Of a stretch of 64,000 nucleotides of DNA, positions 46,691 through 58,122 are shown piece after piece. Source of the DNA: Jaltomata sinuosa. Lineage: Eukaryota; Streptophyta; Magnoliopsida; Solanales; Solanaceae. The notes beneath the pieces were generated by a model, which was not told the DNA's origin, made no database searches, and worked only from the letters and a program-made list of their open reading frames with translations. A program made the translations under genes and the position numbers. Each line of letters opens with the position of its first letter. Within the stretch, counting starts at the first letter, position 1. The DNA is taken from positions 1-64,000 of the forward strand of contig QJPP01007595.1 of NCBI GenBank assembly GCA_003996215.1, in the 5' to 3' direction.

Positions 46691-47657
46691 GAAACCTCTG
46701 CTAGAAATGGAAAATCACTGAAGCTACCTTAATGGCGAGGCCTCTTACCACTGCCTCAACCGGCCTCAAGACATATACCCTCAATAACCCGTGCATGATC
46801 AACAACCGCAAGGAATATATCCCCTGATGCCACTAGATGTTCTGTAGCCATACGAAGTGGTAGATCCAACCCTCTGACAAACTGGCGAACCAGTTCGTTC
46901 TCTGTAGGAAGAATCATTGTATCATGCCTAGACAACTCATGGAACCTTGCCTCATTCTCAGAAACTGACATAGAGCCCTGCTCTAACCTGGTGAACTGAT
47001 CTCTCAACCTCTCCCTTAAGCTGCAAGGTACAAACTTCTCCAAGAAAGCATCAGAGAATTGAGTCCAAGTCATCAGAGGTGACCCGACTGGTCTGCAAGC
47101 AGTATAAGATTTCCACCACTGTTTTGCCAAACTATCAATCTGAAATGAAGTATAATCATCTCCATGAGACTCAACTAACCCTAGGTTACACAACCTCTCC
47201 TCGAAACTAATCAAGAATTCGTAAGCATCCTCCCCTAGGGAACCAAAAAACCTCAGAGGACCTAATCTGATGAACCTGTCCAGCATTTTCTGCTCCTCAA
47301 TCGATATAACCAGACTAGCTGTAATAGGCTGAGAAACTAATGGAACCGGCAAAATACCCAAATGGGGAGCCACAATTGCTGACTGTGCTCCTAGTCCCTG
47401 ACTACCATGCGCCATTGTCTGGGCTGAAGTCTTTGTCTCAACTCTAATCTGCGAACCATCAGGTGCACTAGGTAGAGTCCCGGCATGTGACAAACTCTCA
47501 ATTAAGCTAAGAATCCTGGCAAGAATACCCTGAAGGGCCGGTAAAGCTACAAATCCTGCTGGAGGATGGGCTGACCCCACGCCCTTCGACTGAAACTAAA
47601 CACCCTCAACCCCCTATGAGCCTCGCCCAAGCCCATTTTCGATCTCGTCATAACCAT
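46691..47657 (-). pseudogene. gag of element C, N-terminal part, best preserved Gag of this family
   Basis: The probable start is ATG at 47657, but a stop near 47597 leaves a clean 274-codon frame at 46756-47580. Features in order are the QGILARILSLIESLS helix, IEEQKMLDRFIRLGPLRFFG, EDAYEFLISFEERL, then the retrotransposon gag domain YTSFQIDSLAKQWWKSY...MTWTQFSDAFLEKF...RLRDQFTRLEQGSMSV, and FHELSRHDTMILPTENE. The solo LTR splits it from its C-terminus and zinc knuckle at 43.7-44.0 kb. Capsid formation is the family role. Confidence 0.85.
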
Positions 47658-47874
47658 CGAAGAAGGAAAGGAACAATTGATGTTTAGACTTTGATGGAGC
47701 GAAGAACACATGATAAGGAATCAACATGATGGAATTTTTCCTAAGGATGCCCAGTAGCCTCCCGTAGATAGGATACGGACGTCATCGTACTGATATGCGA
47801 GATTCTATTAAACACCTGCCCTTGTACCCATGACACCGGTGCACCTAAAGCTCTGATACCACTCTTTCACGACC

Positions 47875-48881
47875 CAAAAGCTCAAGTCGTGATGGCACCT
47901 ACTATAACCAACCAGTAGGTAAGCCAACCCTTAGACCAAAACCACAAGTAATGGTCTAACTCAAGAAAGAATCCCCAAAGTGGAAGAAACAACAATAACA
48001 ACGAAAGATAAAATAAACCAACTTAAGTTAAAAGAGAAGGGGGGAGAATAAATTACACAAGAATCCCCCAAGACCTGGTGTCATTCGGTACAAGTGCTAC
48101 TACAACCTATATGTTCTAGGTAGATATAACAAAATATGGAAAATCTTCGAAGGTACAGTAGGAGACTATTCCAAAAGTAGAGGGAGATGGATCAACTCCG
48201 ATCGCCAAGAGCTCACCCAATGTCTCCAGTTAGCAACTCTGCATGAGGACAACAATCAACGGCGATAACTCGTACTAGGATATGCATCTATAAAAAGATG
48301 CAGAAGTGTAGTATGAGTACTAAAACACATAGTACCTAGTAGGCATTATCGGCTGATTGAGCTCAAATAAGATATAAATATAACAAAAGCGAATATAACC
48401 CTAGGGTAAGAAAGATGAATCAGAAAGAAATATAGTTGTCAAAACCTTAATAAAAAAGGGAAATACCGCCACAATATGAAAAGCATAAACAGTAAACTAG
48501 CTATAACTAATTTAGGATTCCTGAGTCCAGAAAATACACCCAATAAAGACAACAAACGACACACAGATTTTGATAGTAAAGATACGCAAGGAATACTATA
48601 AAGATGCTATATGGAATGGATGAAATAAAATGGAATAAAATGTGGCCAATGCAATAATGAATGTGAACCCCGAGTCACCTCATGAGCTGCCGGAGCATAC
48701 CAACCAATACCATACCATTATACCTGGAATGTCCCTTCAGGCTGTCGAAGCTTATGAGTATAAAATCAATGCCACAATATCCACATAAAATAAAGAAAAC
48801 CCAGAGTATTCTCATGGGCCACTAGAGCTTACAAATATAACAATTTCCACAAGTAAAATCCCGTATATATACAAAAGGTGG
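47875..48881 (-). mobile_element. 5' LTR of element C, fragment
   Basis: Begins (minus-strand end) at 47875 with TTCACGACCC for TGTCACGAC, next to a PBS-like GGTATCAGAGC (47857-47867). It follows 22615-23638 of LTR A and is cut at 48881 by a 2-kb-family LTR. GGTGG (48877-48881) is the likely target duplication; the other copy is not identified in the window. Confidence 0.85.
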
Positions 48882-50911
48882 TGTTACGCCCCGAGGCTAC
48901 CCCCTAGACGTAACACAAGATCCAAGGTGTTAGTGCCTTAGACTAACCCTTGGTCATAGCATACTCAGTCATTCATGAAGGAAATATGGAAAAAACATAA
49001 ATAGAAAGTTAGTCACCCAACACATAACTGGTAAATCAAGATGAAACACAATTCGAAATAAGAGACTCGAATATTGTGTATGTCTGAAAATCCTCTACAC
49101 ATAACATAAGGAGTTGCTAGGACAAGACCCTAGCTAACTCAAGGTACGAAAGTAAATAACCAAAAACTAGCTAGAATCATAACTAGCCTTCGAACAACGA
49201 GGACTCACCAACACTGACTGGAAATGGCCTGTAGCCTATAGCCACGTGCCTGAGGGAGGGAACCTCAATCTGCATCATCAAGAGGATGCAGTGAAAAGTA
49301 TGCGTCAGTACTATAGGATGTACTGAGTATGTGAGATATGCATAATCATGACGAAAACATACTTAAAACATACTTGGAATGAGTTCGTACATATAAGGAA
49401 ATAGTACAAGTAAATATCAAGATATAAGGCATAAAACGTGAAATAAAGTCAAGATTCAAAGTAGAGTATCATGTAACTTATTAGCTTGGAAATAAATATG
49501 CGGGAGTTTCTCTTAATCGACATAAACCATGCTGAGCTACATGGAGTCTAGTGTCATGCTCCCACACTGAAAAAGGTTGTCCTAACTGGCTAATGTTAGA
49601 ACAATATCATAAGGATACTTTCATAAGCCACGTAGGGCAACCTACAGTGGCAACATAGTTTTAGACATAGGTTATCTATAACCTTCATCGCTCGGTGCTA
49701 AATACTACTCCCAAAACATATAACATGAGGCTAACATACATGTGACATATCTAAATGTCGAAACTTATTCATAAACATGTTCATAACCCGAATCTTCATA
49801 CTACTCACGAATCTTGATTTAGAAATTGATTCATGAGCACTGATGGCACATCGGGTGTCTTGCATTGCATAATAGTTCATAACTTGAAAATTTGCATGGC
49901 ACTAGATCAATTTCATAATAACATATACTTTCATAAAACATAGGAACTAGGCATGCACTTTCTTGAAATCCATGAAAACATACTACCAAATACCCAATTT
50001 ACTTGAATGAATTTATGCATGTAGAATTTTCCATAATTAGCCTTCAATTTGAAGTAGTAGTTCATATGTAAAAACCCATGCAAAAATCATGCAATTTAGT
50101 AGTAATTTCATAATAAAATTATGAGAAGGCAATTTATAGAAAAACCCAGAAGAATTGGGTAAGAACCCTAATTTGAAAGTTCATGAAATCAAAATAAAAA
50201 TTTGGGGTTTTGGGCACAAGGGTGAAAGGAACCCATTGTTGAAAACACACATACCTTGATTGAAGCTAACCCACTTGAAATTGAAAAGAAAGGAGACTTG
50301 ATCTTGGAGCTTGAGACTTGGAGCTTGAAGGAGTTCTTTTCCTTTTTGGGAGATGAATGAAGATTTGAATAGGGACTTAGGCTAATGAGGGTGAAAACCC
50401 TTCTAGAAGTAGTCAAAACGAACTCATTTGGGAGTTAAAAGGGTGGGTAATTATAAAGATACCCCTAGAACTTAATTAAGAAAAAGCTAGTTTAAAACTC
50501 GACTTCATGTTCCACGGGTCCCTTCCATGAATCGTAGAACTTATCACGGCTCGTGGACTTGAGTCATGGTTCTTAAGCCAAAATTTGAGGCTGCAGATAA
50601 CTTTCCACGGACTAACAGGATGACCCGTAGAAACTTCTACGTGTCATGGAACTAATTCATGGTGCAAGGTAAAATAGCCACTCTCTGTCTGATTTCCATG
50701 GGTTGGTACCACGAACAGTGGAAACATCCACAAACCGTGAAACTGATCCATGGTCCTCAGATCTAAGGGTGGTCTGCAGGACTAGAATCATGTGTCCTTT
50801 CCACGACTCGTGGAACTTTCCATGGCTCGTGGACTTGACCCGTGTTCCCTGGAAGTTTAAAATTCTGCAGTTCTGAGTTTTAAAAGCTGAATCAATTTCC
50901 GAGGTGTTACA
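48882..50911 (-). mobile_element. 3' LTR of minus-strand element 6 (2-kb LTR family)
   Basis: On the minus strand it starts TGTAACACCTCGGAAATTG (50911) and ends CTCGGGGCGTAACA (48882), 2,030 bp. It is preceded by the purine-rich GATCCCAAGAGGGAGATA. It is the same family as 4035-5952 and 58123-60205. U3 contains CCACGA/TCGTGG-type palindromes at 50505-50855. Confidence 0.88.
50505..50855 (-). repeat. CACGA/TCGTG palindrome array in the element 6 3' LTR
   Basis: Words such as ATCACGGCTCGTGGACTTG, TTCCACGACTCGTGGAAC and CCATGGCTCGTGGACTT recur about ten times in 350 bases in both orientations. TTCCACGACTCGTGGAA is a near-perfect palindrome. Confidence 0.75.
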
Positions 50912-51144
50912 ATATCTCCCTCTTGGGATCATTCCTCCTCGAATGAAGACTAAGCAAGTAAAATTGGAGAGAAAACAACCCAACCAATAACAAAACATGG
51001 AAAACTAAGGAATAAACACGAAGACTGAAATTTTCAATTTAAAACATGACGGAATCAAATTCTATAATATGAATACATGTTAGGATCATGAGGAAAACTG
51101 ATGGAATAGAACCGGAGGAACAAAATAAGGAGGAAACTATTACC

Positions 51145-52221
51145 TCAAGCTGGAACGAAATTGGAAGGGAAGAGATGAGGGTACTTGGCTTTCATGGCTG
51201 ATTCTACTTCCCAAGTAGCTCCCTCAACTAGCTGATTCCTCCAAAGGACTTTTACAAAAGCGACATCTTTGTTTCTCAATCTACGAATCTAACGATCAAG
51301 AATCTCCACAGAAACCCCCTCATAAGTCAGAATATCCTTCACACCCACATCCTTCAAAGGGACAATCAAGGTCAGATCACCAACACACTTCTTCAACAAG
51401 GAAATATGGAAAACCAAATGAACCGCTTCTAATTCTGTTGGAAAATCCAATTCATAAGTAACGCTATAAACTCTCCTCAGAATCCAATAAATACCTACAA
51501 AATGGGGACTAAGCTTCCCTTGGTTGCCAAATCTCATCACACCCTTCATGGGTGACACTTTCAGAATAACCCAATTATGAACTTCAAATTCTAACTCCCT
51601 TCTTCTCACATCCGCATATGATTTTTGTTTACTCTGGGCAGTCTTCAACCTCTCTCTAATAAGTTGAACCTTTTCCATAGTCTTATGAACTGAATTGGGA
51701 CCAACCAAAGTTGCCTCACCTACCTCAAACCAACCATTAGGAGACCTACACCTCCGACCATAAATTGCCTCATAAGGAGCCATCTGGATGCTAGAATGAA
51801 AGTTGTTGTTGTAGGCAAACTCGATAAGAGGTAAGTGATCATCCCAATTTCCCTTGATTGAAAAATTTCCCTTGAAGTCAATCACGTAATCCCTCAACAT
51901 ATCTTCCATGGTTTGAATAGTATGCTCTGCCTGGCCATCCGTCTGTAGGTGAAAAGTTATTCTAAGCTTCACCTGAGTACCAAGACCTCTCTGAAACGAT
52001 CTCCAAAACTGTGAGGTAAACTGAGTACCTCTATCTGAAATGATAGACAAAGGAACACCATGCAATCTGACTATCTCCCAAATGCAGAGTCTGGCATAAT
52101 CATCTGCCGAATCTATAGTCTTAACAACCAAGAAGTGGTATGACTTAGTCATCCGATCGACAATCACCCAAATGGAATCATGTTGCATTCGAGTATGAGG
52201 CAAACCTGTGATGAAGTCCAT
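51145..52221 (-). pseudogene. Integrase catalytic core, GPY module and chromodomain of element 6
   Basis: An open frame of 310 codons (52221 to 51289) reads MDFITGLPHT, then WVIVDRMTKSYHF (first catalytic Asp), IISDRGTQFTS (second Asp), QTDGQAEHTIQTMEDMLR (catalytic Glu in QAE), EFAYNNNFHSSIQMAPYEAIYGRRC and VSPMKGVMRF, then the GPY module as FVGIYWILRRV (Pro replaced by Ile). A TAG after EILDR stops it at 51289. The chromodomain continues in frame (KVLWRNQLVEGATWEVES, YPHLF) to TGA at 51145. This is the best preserved integrase in the window, lacking only its N-terminal finger and an unbroken tail. Confidence 0.88.
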
Positions 52222-52224
52222 ATT

Positions 52225-52560
52225 GATCGCTTCCCACTTCCAAGTAGGAAGGTCAATTTCCTAAGTCATGCCACCCGATCGCTGATGCTCTACCTTCACT
52301 TTCTGACAGTTAGGACATTAGCCACAAAACCGGCTATGTCTCTCTTCATACTATTCCACCAATAGACTTTTCGTAGGTCACGGTACATCTTGGTGGAACC
52401 AGGGTAAATAGAATATCAAGAACTATGAGCCTCAGTCAAAATCTATTGTGTCAACTCATCTATATCTCGCACACACAATCAACCCTGATAACAGAGCACA
52501 CCATCTCCTCCTTGGGAGAAAACCTCCACTCTTTGCTGATGGACTGCACCCTTTAGCTGA
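52225..52560 (-). pseudogene. Integrase N-terminal zinc finger of element 6, frameshifted
   Basis: Minus strand near 52400-52290: TKMYRDLRKVYWWNSMKRDIAGF, then the CPNCQ half of the HHCC finger, reached only after a one-base deletion (GCTAATGTCC where GCTAA.TGTCCT is expected, about 52322). The frame then continues to the core at 52221 with further breaks. Confidence 0.7.
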
Positions 52561-52595
52561 AGAAAAATAGGATCACTGTCTTGCTTTGCCTTCAA

Positions 52596-53168
52596 CTAAG
52601 CTACCAAAGATGATTCAGAACCATTCTGAACAATAACACCACCTTTTGTCGAGTCCATAAGGAGAACTCTCAACTGAGCAAGCCTATGAACTTCTTTAAC
52701 CAATTTATTCTTTTGGTCTTCAACTGAAGACACACTACCCATGGAAAACCTACTAAGTGCATCCGCTATAACATTTGCCTTACCTGGATGGCAAAGCACA
52801 CTTATATCATAATCCTTAAGAAGTTCAAGCCATCTCATTTGAAGCAAATTCAATTCCTTTTGAGTGAGCACATACTGTAGACTCTTATGATCGGTTAATA
52901 CATCCACATGCACACCATACAAGTAATGTCTCCAAATCTTCAAAGAAAAAACCACCGCTGCTAACTCAAGATCATGAGTAGGGTAGTTCTTCTCATGGAT
53001 CTTAAGCTGTCTAGAGGCATAAACAATCACTTTACCATGCTGCATCAAAACAAAACCGAAACCAAATCTTAAAGCATCACAATACACAACAAAGTCATCT
53101 AGGCCCTCGGGTAGAGCCACCCCTGGTGTTGTGGTAAACCTAGTCTTCAATTTCTGAAATTTCCTCAT
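52596..53168 (-). pseudogene. RNase H of element 6, second (3') copy
   Basis: An open frame of 190 codons. It carries the RNase H core words VVYCDA (first Asp), FVLMQHGKVIVYASRQLK, HDLELAAVVFSLKIWRHYLYG (Glu), DVLTDHKSLQYV (Asp) and HPGKANVIADALSR (last Asp), so the acidic residues look retained. It lies directly after RT copy 2 and before the integrase finger, as in a normal pol. By eye it differs from the first copy (54711-55303) at many residues. Confidence 0.82.
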
Positions 53169-53199
53169 ATAGATCAGACCACTGAAATTTGATCTTCTT

Positions 53200-54427
53200 C
53201 TGATTCAATAGATTCAATGGGGTAGCAATGGAAGAAAATCCTTCCATAAACCTCCTGTAGTAACCAGCCAAACCCAAAAAACTCCTAATTTTGGACGGGG
53301 AAGTGGGTCTAAGCTAGTTCTTTACTGCCTCTATCTTTTGAAAATCAACTCGAACACCATCTCTAGTCACAATATGACCCCAAAAAGAAACAGACTGTAT
53401 CCAAAACTCACAGTTGCTAAGCTTAGCAAAACAACTGTCTATCCTTGAGAGTTTGCAACACAACACTCAAATGGTCCGCATGCTCCTCATAACTCCGAGA
53501 GTAGATAAGGATATCATCAATGAAAACAATCACAAATATATCAAAAAATTGTTTGAACACACAGTTCATCAAATCCATAAAGGCTTCAAGAGCATTCGAT
53601 AGACCAAAAGACATAACAACAAATTCATAATGAACATACTGAGTCTTGAAGGCGGTCTTCGGGATATCACACTCTCGAACACAAAGTTGATGATAACTGG
53701 ATCTAAGATCCATTTTGGAGAACAAACTAGCACCTTGAAGCTGATCAAACAAGTCATCAATCCTAGGAATGAGATACTTATTCTTAATTGTGACCTTGTT
53801 CAACTGACGATAGTCAATACACATCCTAACGGAACCATCCTTTTTTTGCACAAACAAAACTGGGGCACCCCATGGAGAAATACTAGTTCTGATGAAACCC
53901 TTATCAAGAAGATCATTTAACTTATCCTTTAACTCTTTATGTTCCACAGGAGCCATGCTATAAGAAGGAATAGAGATAGGATTCATATCTGGAAGAAGAT
54001 CTATCCCAAAGTCATTCTCCCGCTTAGGAGGGACTACGGGCAAATCTTCAGGAAATACTTCTGGGAAATCATTCACAACAGGGATAGAATGAAGGGATGG
54101 GGTTCCGGACTCTATGTCCATAACCCAAACTCTATGATAAATGTAACCCTTAGAAATCATCTTCCTAGCCTTAAGATAAGATATGAAACAACCCTTCGAG
54201 GATGGAGGACTACTCTGCCACTCTAAGACGAGTTCATTTGGAAACTTGAAACTGACAATCTGAGTACGACAATCAACCGTAGCATAACAAACATACAACC
54301 AATCCATATCAAGAATAACATCAAAATCAATCATCGCCAACTTTACTAGATCCGCTGAAGTGACTCTGTGAAGGACTGAGATAGGGCAATTTCTAAGTGG
54401 AAAGGTAAATATCTTGAAGCATACCAC
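53200..54427 (-). pseudogene. Protease end and reverse transcriptase of element 6, second (3') copy
   Basis: The 334-codon frame (54427-53423) begins in the protease C-terminal block (FDVILDMDWLYVCYATVDC), passes FPEVFPEDLP and the RT N-terminus (APVLFVQKKDGSVRMCIDYR), FSKMDLRSSYHQL, VMSFGLSNALEAFMDLMN and the catalytic FVIVFIDDILIYSRS. A one-base insertion at about 53430 (DRQLFC then stop) shifts the frame. The remainder (KLSNCEFWIQSV, LGLAGYYRRFMEGFSSI) is readable to about 53200. The catalytic FIDD pair is intact. The 5' edge of this copy is the recombination junction at about 54403-54420. Confidence 0.85.
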
Positions 54428-54653
54428 CTAGCCTTTGATGTTCCACCTTTACCTGTTGACATTTGGGACACTTAGCCACAAACCTGGCTATGTCCTTCTT
54501 CATACCATTCCACCAAATGACTTCACGTAGATCATGGTACATCTTAGTGGCACCCGGATGAATGGAGTATCTAGAACTGTGGGCCTCAGACAAAATCTGT
54601 TGTCTCAACCCATCAACATCTGGCACACATAAGTGACCCTGATAACGAAGCAC
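54393..54653 (-). pseudogene. Integrase zinc finger of element 6, first (5') copy, truncated by fusion
   Basis: Minus strand: SEAHSSRYSIHPGATKMYHDL (two His), IWWNGMKKDIARFVAKCPKCQQVK (CxxC) and VEHQRLGG. This is a complete HHCC finger. Immediately after QRLGGMLQ the sequence turns into protease sequence of the next copy (NCPISVLHRV), so no integrase core follows this finger. Confidence 0.85.
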
Positions 54654-54710
54654 ACCATTTACCCCTTTGGAGAAAACCTCAACCCTTTGCTGATGAACTG
54701 CACATTTAAG

Positions 54711-55303
54711 CTAAAGTAGAAAGGGATCTTGGTCCTTCATTGCTTTCACCTCAGCCACCAAGGATGATTCAGCACCATTGGTCACAATCACAACACCTTC
54801 GGTCGAGTCCATAAGGCGAACTCCCAATCGAGCAAGCCTATGAACTTGGTTAACCAATTCCTTCTTTCCATCTTCAATAGAAGTCACACTTCCCATGGAC
54901 AACCTACTCAAAGCATCCGCCACAACATTGGCCTTACCCGGATGGTAAAGCACACTCATATCATAATCAAAAAAAGCTCAAGCCATCTCCTTTGTCGCAA
55001 ATTCAATTACTTTTGAGTGAACACATATTGAAAACTCTTATGATCGGTGAATACATCCACATGCACACCATAAACGTTATGTCTCCAAATCTTCAAGGCA
55101 AAGACCACGGCTGCGAATTCAAGATCATGAGTGGGATAATTATTCTCATGAGTCTTAAGCTGTCTCGAAGCATAAGCAATTACCTTACCACACTGCATCA
55201 AAACACATCCCAAACCAATCCTAGAAGCATCATAATACACAAAAAAATTATCTAAGCCCTCAGGTAGAGTTAACACTGGAGCGGTGGTCAATATAGTCTT
55301 CAA
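54711..55303 (-). pseudogene. RNase H of element 6, first (5') copy
   Basis: Two frames, 55303-55007 (FFVYYDASRIGLGCVLMQCG, YASRQLKTHENNYPTHDLE, DVFTDHKSFQYV) and 54959-54711 (SVLYHPGKANVVADALSRLS), separated by an indel in an A-rich run near 54970. It is homologous to 52596-53168. Confidence 0.82.
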
Positions 55304-55319
55304 TTCCTGGAAGTTCTTC

Positions 55320-56314
55320 TAACACAAGTCGGACCACTAAAATTTTACCTTCTTCTGAGTCAATCGGGTCAAAGGGCCATCAATTGAAGAAAACCGTTCC
55401 ATAAACCTCCTATAGTAACCAGCCAAACCCAAGAAGCTTCTAATATTAGACGGAGATATAGGTGTAGTCCAGTTCTTTACTGCCTCTATCTTTTGAGAAT
55501 CAACCCGAATACCATCTTTAGTCACAATATGACCCAGAAAAGTAACAGACTGTATCCAAAACTCACACTTGCTAAACTTAGCAAACAACTGCCTATCCTT
55601 GAGTGTTTGCAACACAACCGTCAAGTGATCCGCATGCTCCTCCTCACTCCGAGAATAGATGAGGATATCATCAATGAAAACAATCACAAACATGTCCAAA
55701 TACTGTTTGAACACATGGTTCATCAAATCCATGAAAGCTGTAAGAGAATTCATTAGACCAAAAGACATCACAACAAATTCATAATGTCCATAATGAGTTC
55801 TGAAGGCTGTCTTCAGAATATCACACTCTCGAACACGAAGTTGATAATAACCAGATCTAAGGTTGATCTTGGAGAAGAAACTAGCACCTTGAAGCTGATC
55901 GAACAAGTCGTTAATCATAGGAATGGGATACTTATTCTTGATTGTGACTTTGTTCAACTGACGATAATCAATACACATTCTAAGAGAACCATCTTTCTTT
56001 CGAACAAACAAAACTGGGGCACCTCATGGAGAAATGCTAGGCCTGATGAAACCTTTATCAAGAAGATCCTTCAACTGATCTTTCAACTCTTTAAGTTCTG
56101 CGGGAGCCATTATATAGGGAGGAATAGAGATAGGATTCATATATGGGAGAAGATCTATCCCAAAGTCTATCTCTCGATCAGGATGGACTCCGGGCAAATC
56201 CTCGGGAAACACATCTGGAAACTCATTCACAATAGGAACATCCTGAAGGGATGGGGTTTTAGACTCCATTTCCATCACCCGCATTATATGATAAACATAC
56301 CCCTTTGAAATCAT
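55320..56314 (-). pseudogene. Reverse transcriptase of element 6, first (5') copy
   Basis: Two adjoining frames: 56314-56024 (DVFPEDLPGVHPDREIDFGI to RPSISP) and 56011-55337. A Trp codon changed to TGA separates them, at the SPWGAP motif. The second frame has FVRKKDGSLRMCIDYRQLN, FSKINLRSGYYQL, VMSFGLMNSLTAFMDL, the catalytic FVIVFIDDILIYSRS, FLGHIVTKDGI and FLGLAGYYRRFMERFSSI. Catalytic Asp residues are retained. It runs into RNase H copy 1 as usual. Confidence 0.87.
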
Positions 56315-56319
56315 TTTCC

Positions 56320-56700
56320 TAGCCTTAAGATAAGATATGAAATGACCTTTCGAGGAAGGGGGACTACCTTGCCATTCTAAAATGGAAACTTGAAATTGAC
56401 AACCCTAGTATGACAATCAACAGAAGCATAACATGCATATAACAAATCCATACCAAGAATGACATCAAAATCAGTCATCTCCAACTCTACTAGATCCGCT
56501 GAAGTGACTCTATGAAGGACTGTGATAGGGCAATTTCGGTAGATTCTTTTGGCTAAGACTGACTAACCAACCGGGGTAGAAACACAAAAGGGTTATAAAA
56601 GAAATTCAGAACAAACTTGGAACTTGCGTGCCACATAAGGGGTCACAAAAGATAAGGAAGCACCGGGGTCCAACAAAGCATAAACATCAAAAGAGAAGAC
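56320..56700 (-). pseudogene. Aspartic protease of element 6
   Basis: Minus strand: the LLDPGASLSFVTPYVARKF catalytic block lies at about 56680-56620 (D-P-G-A in place of D-T/S-G-A, common in this lineage), then stops, YRNCPITVLHRVTSADL near 56535, and FDVILGMDLLYACYASVDC near 56460. Frames are broken by at least three stops. Confidence 0.75.
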
Positions 56701-56925
56701 TTTCAACATACCGATAACAACATCTGGGGAACACTCCTGATCCTGACGAGAGGACATAGCATAAAGGCGGTTCTGGCGCTGACCACTAGAACTAGAAGCT
56801 GTGTTCTACTGGGCTGGTCTACCTCCTGAAGCTGCTGGGGTATACTGAGTCCTACCTCCCTGTCCCTTTCTAGCGTAAGGGAAATCCTTGATATGATGTC
56901 CAGGTTGACCACAACCAAATAAACC

Positions 56926-57927
56926 TTATTTACCAGCCAAGCACTCACCGAGGTGATTCTTCCCACACCTGCTACAAACGAGGAAAGAAGTCCCCTTAGC
57001 AACACTTCCCTGAGTCTGGGAATAAGAACCAGATCCTCTACCCCCCTGATCATGATGAGGCCTCAGGGACTGGGTAGGAGCACTAGCAGAATAATGAACA
57101 GGGCCTGATGACTTCTTCTGGAATGAGGAGCGATGTCCACCTCCGGACCTCTGATGGCTAAAACTTGATCCCACAGATCTGACCCTCTTGTTCTCCCTTG
57201 CCATCTCCCTAAGCTTGTCACCCTCTATCTGATGGGCATGAGTTATGAGTTGTGAAATGTTCATATCACTCAATAACAAGGTGGACCTATACTCCTTCTT
57301 TATCACATCAGAAACCCCATATATAAACTTGCTCATTTGATCGCGCGGGGCTGCTACCATAGAGGGAGCATACCTAGAGAACTGAGTGAACTTCAGACTA
57401 TTCTCCCGTACTGACATCGAACCCTGTCTCAAGTTCACAAATTCTTCCACCTTCCCTTGCCTCAACTAACGGGGAAAGAACCTATCAAGGAAGGCTCTCT
57501 CAAAATACTCCCAAGTCATGGGGATCGCATCCCTCACCCTAGCCTCTTTCCATGTCGTGAACCAAATATGAGCCATATCCTTGAGTTGATAGGATGCAAG
57601 CTCAACACAATCAACCCCAACCACTTGCATAACTTCAAATATCATCTTCACCTTATCAATAAAGTTGAGTGGGTCCTCACTCACTTTTGAACCCCAAAAT
57701 TCAGGTGGGTTCATCCGGACAAAGTCGTGAACTCGGGCCGCTACCCCACTTTGAGGGTGGACTGGGGCAGGAGCCGGCTGATTGGCCTGAGTGGCCAAAG
57801 TCTGGGCTAGCAAATAGATGGCATTCCTGAACTCCTGATTCATGACATCGAGAATTGGAACGGGAGGAGCAGCATTTCGAGTGGCTTGGGAAGGCATAGC
57901 ACGTCGAGGAGGCATAATCTGAATCAT
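56926..57927 (-). pseudogene. gag of element 6
   Basis: Begins MPPRRAMPSQ (ATG at 57915; an in-frame ATG also at 57927), a Gag start typical of this chromovirus lineage. A proline-rich stretch follows, then FVRMNPPEFWGSKVSEDPLNF, the gag domain (YQLKDMAHIWFTTWKE, WEYFERAFLDRFFP) and a TAG at 57466-57468. The frame resumes LRQGKVEEFVNLRQGSMSVREN, SRYAPSMVAAPRDQMSKFIYG, a basic Gly/Ser/Gln-rich linker and the zinc knuckle CSRCGKNHLGEC (C-X2-C-X4-H-X4-C, intact), then stops at 56926. One nonsense change therefore separates an otherwise readable Gag. Confidence 0.87.
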
Positions 57928-58107
57928 GCAAGATGAGGATTAGAGGGACATAAGAGTTAATCTCTATCACACTACATGATCATGAAAGAAGTGAAGTTTT
58001 CTAAGACATCTCATAGCTTCCTCTCATATGTGTGGCGCACTTCACATAAATGAAAAAGACCCTACTTGATGCGGTTTTTCGACATCCTTGGACTCTTGAA
58101 GCTGTGG

Positions 58108-58122
58108 CTCTGATACAATATT
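58108..58122 (-). other. Primer binding site of element 6
   Basis: On the minus strand, TGTATCAGAGCC follows the LTR end TGACA after a short AATAT spacer. It matches the initiator tRNA-Met site apart from one base and fixes 58123-60205 as the 5' LTR. Confidence 0.88.

Noticed and set aside
53630..56308. Plus-strand frames of 87-174 codons across the pol region
   Set aside because: They are antisense shadows of RT and protease. The minus strand carries all the catalytic motifs.
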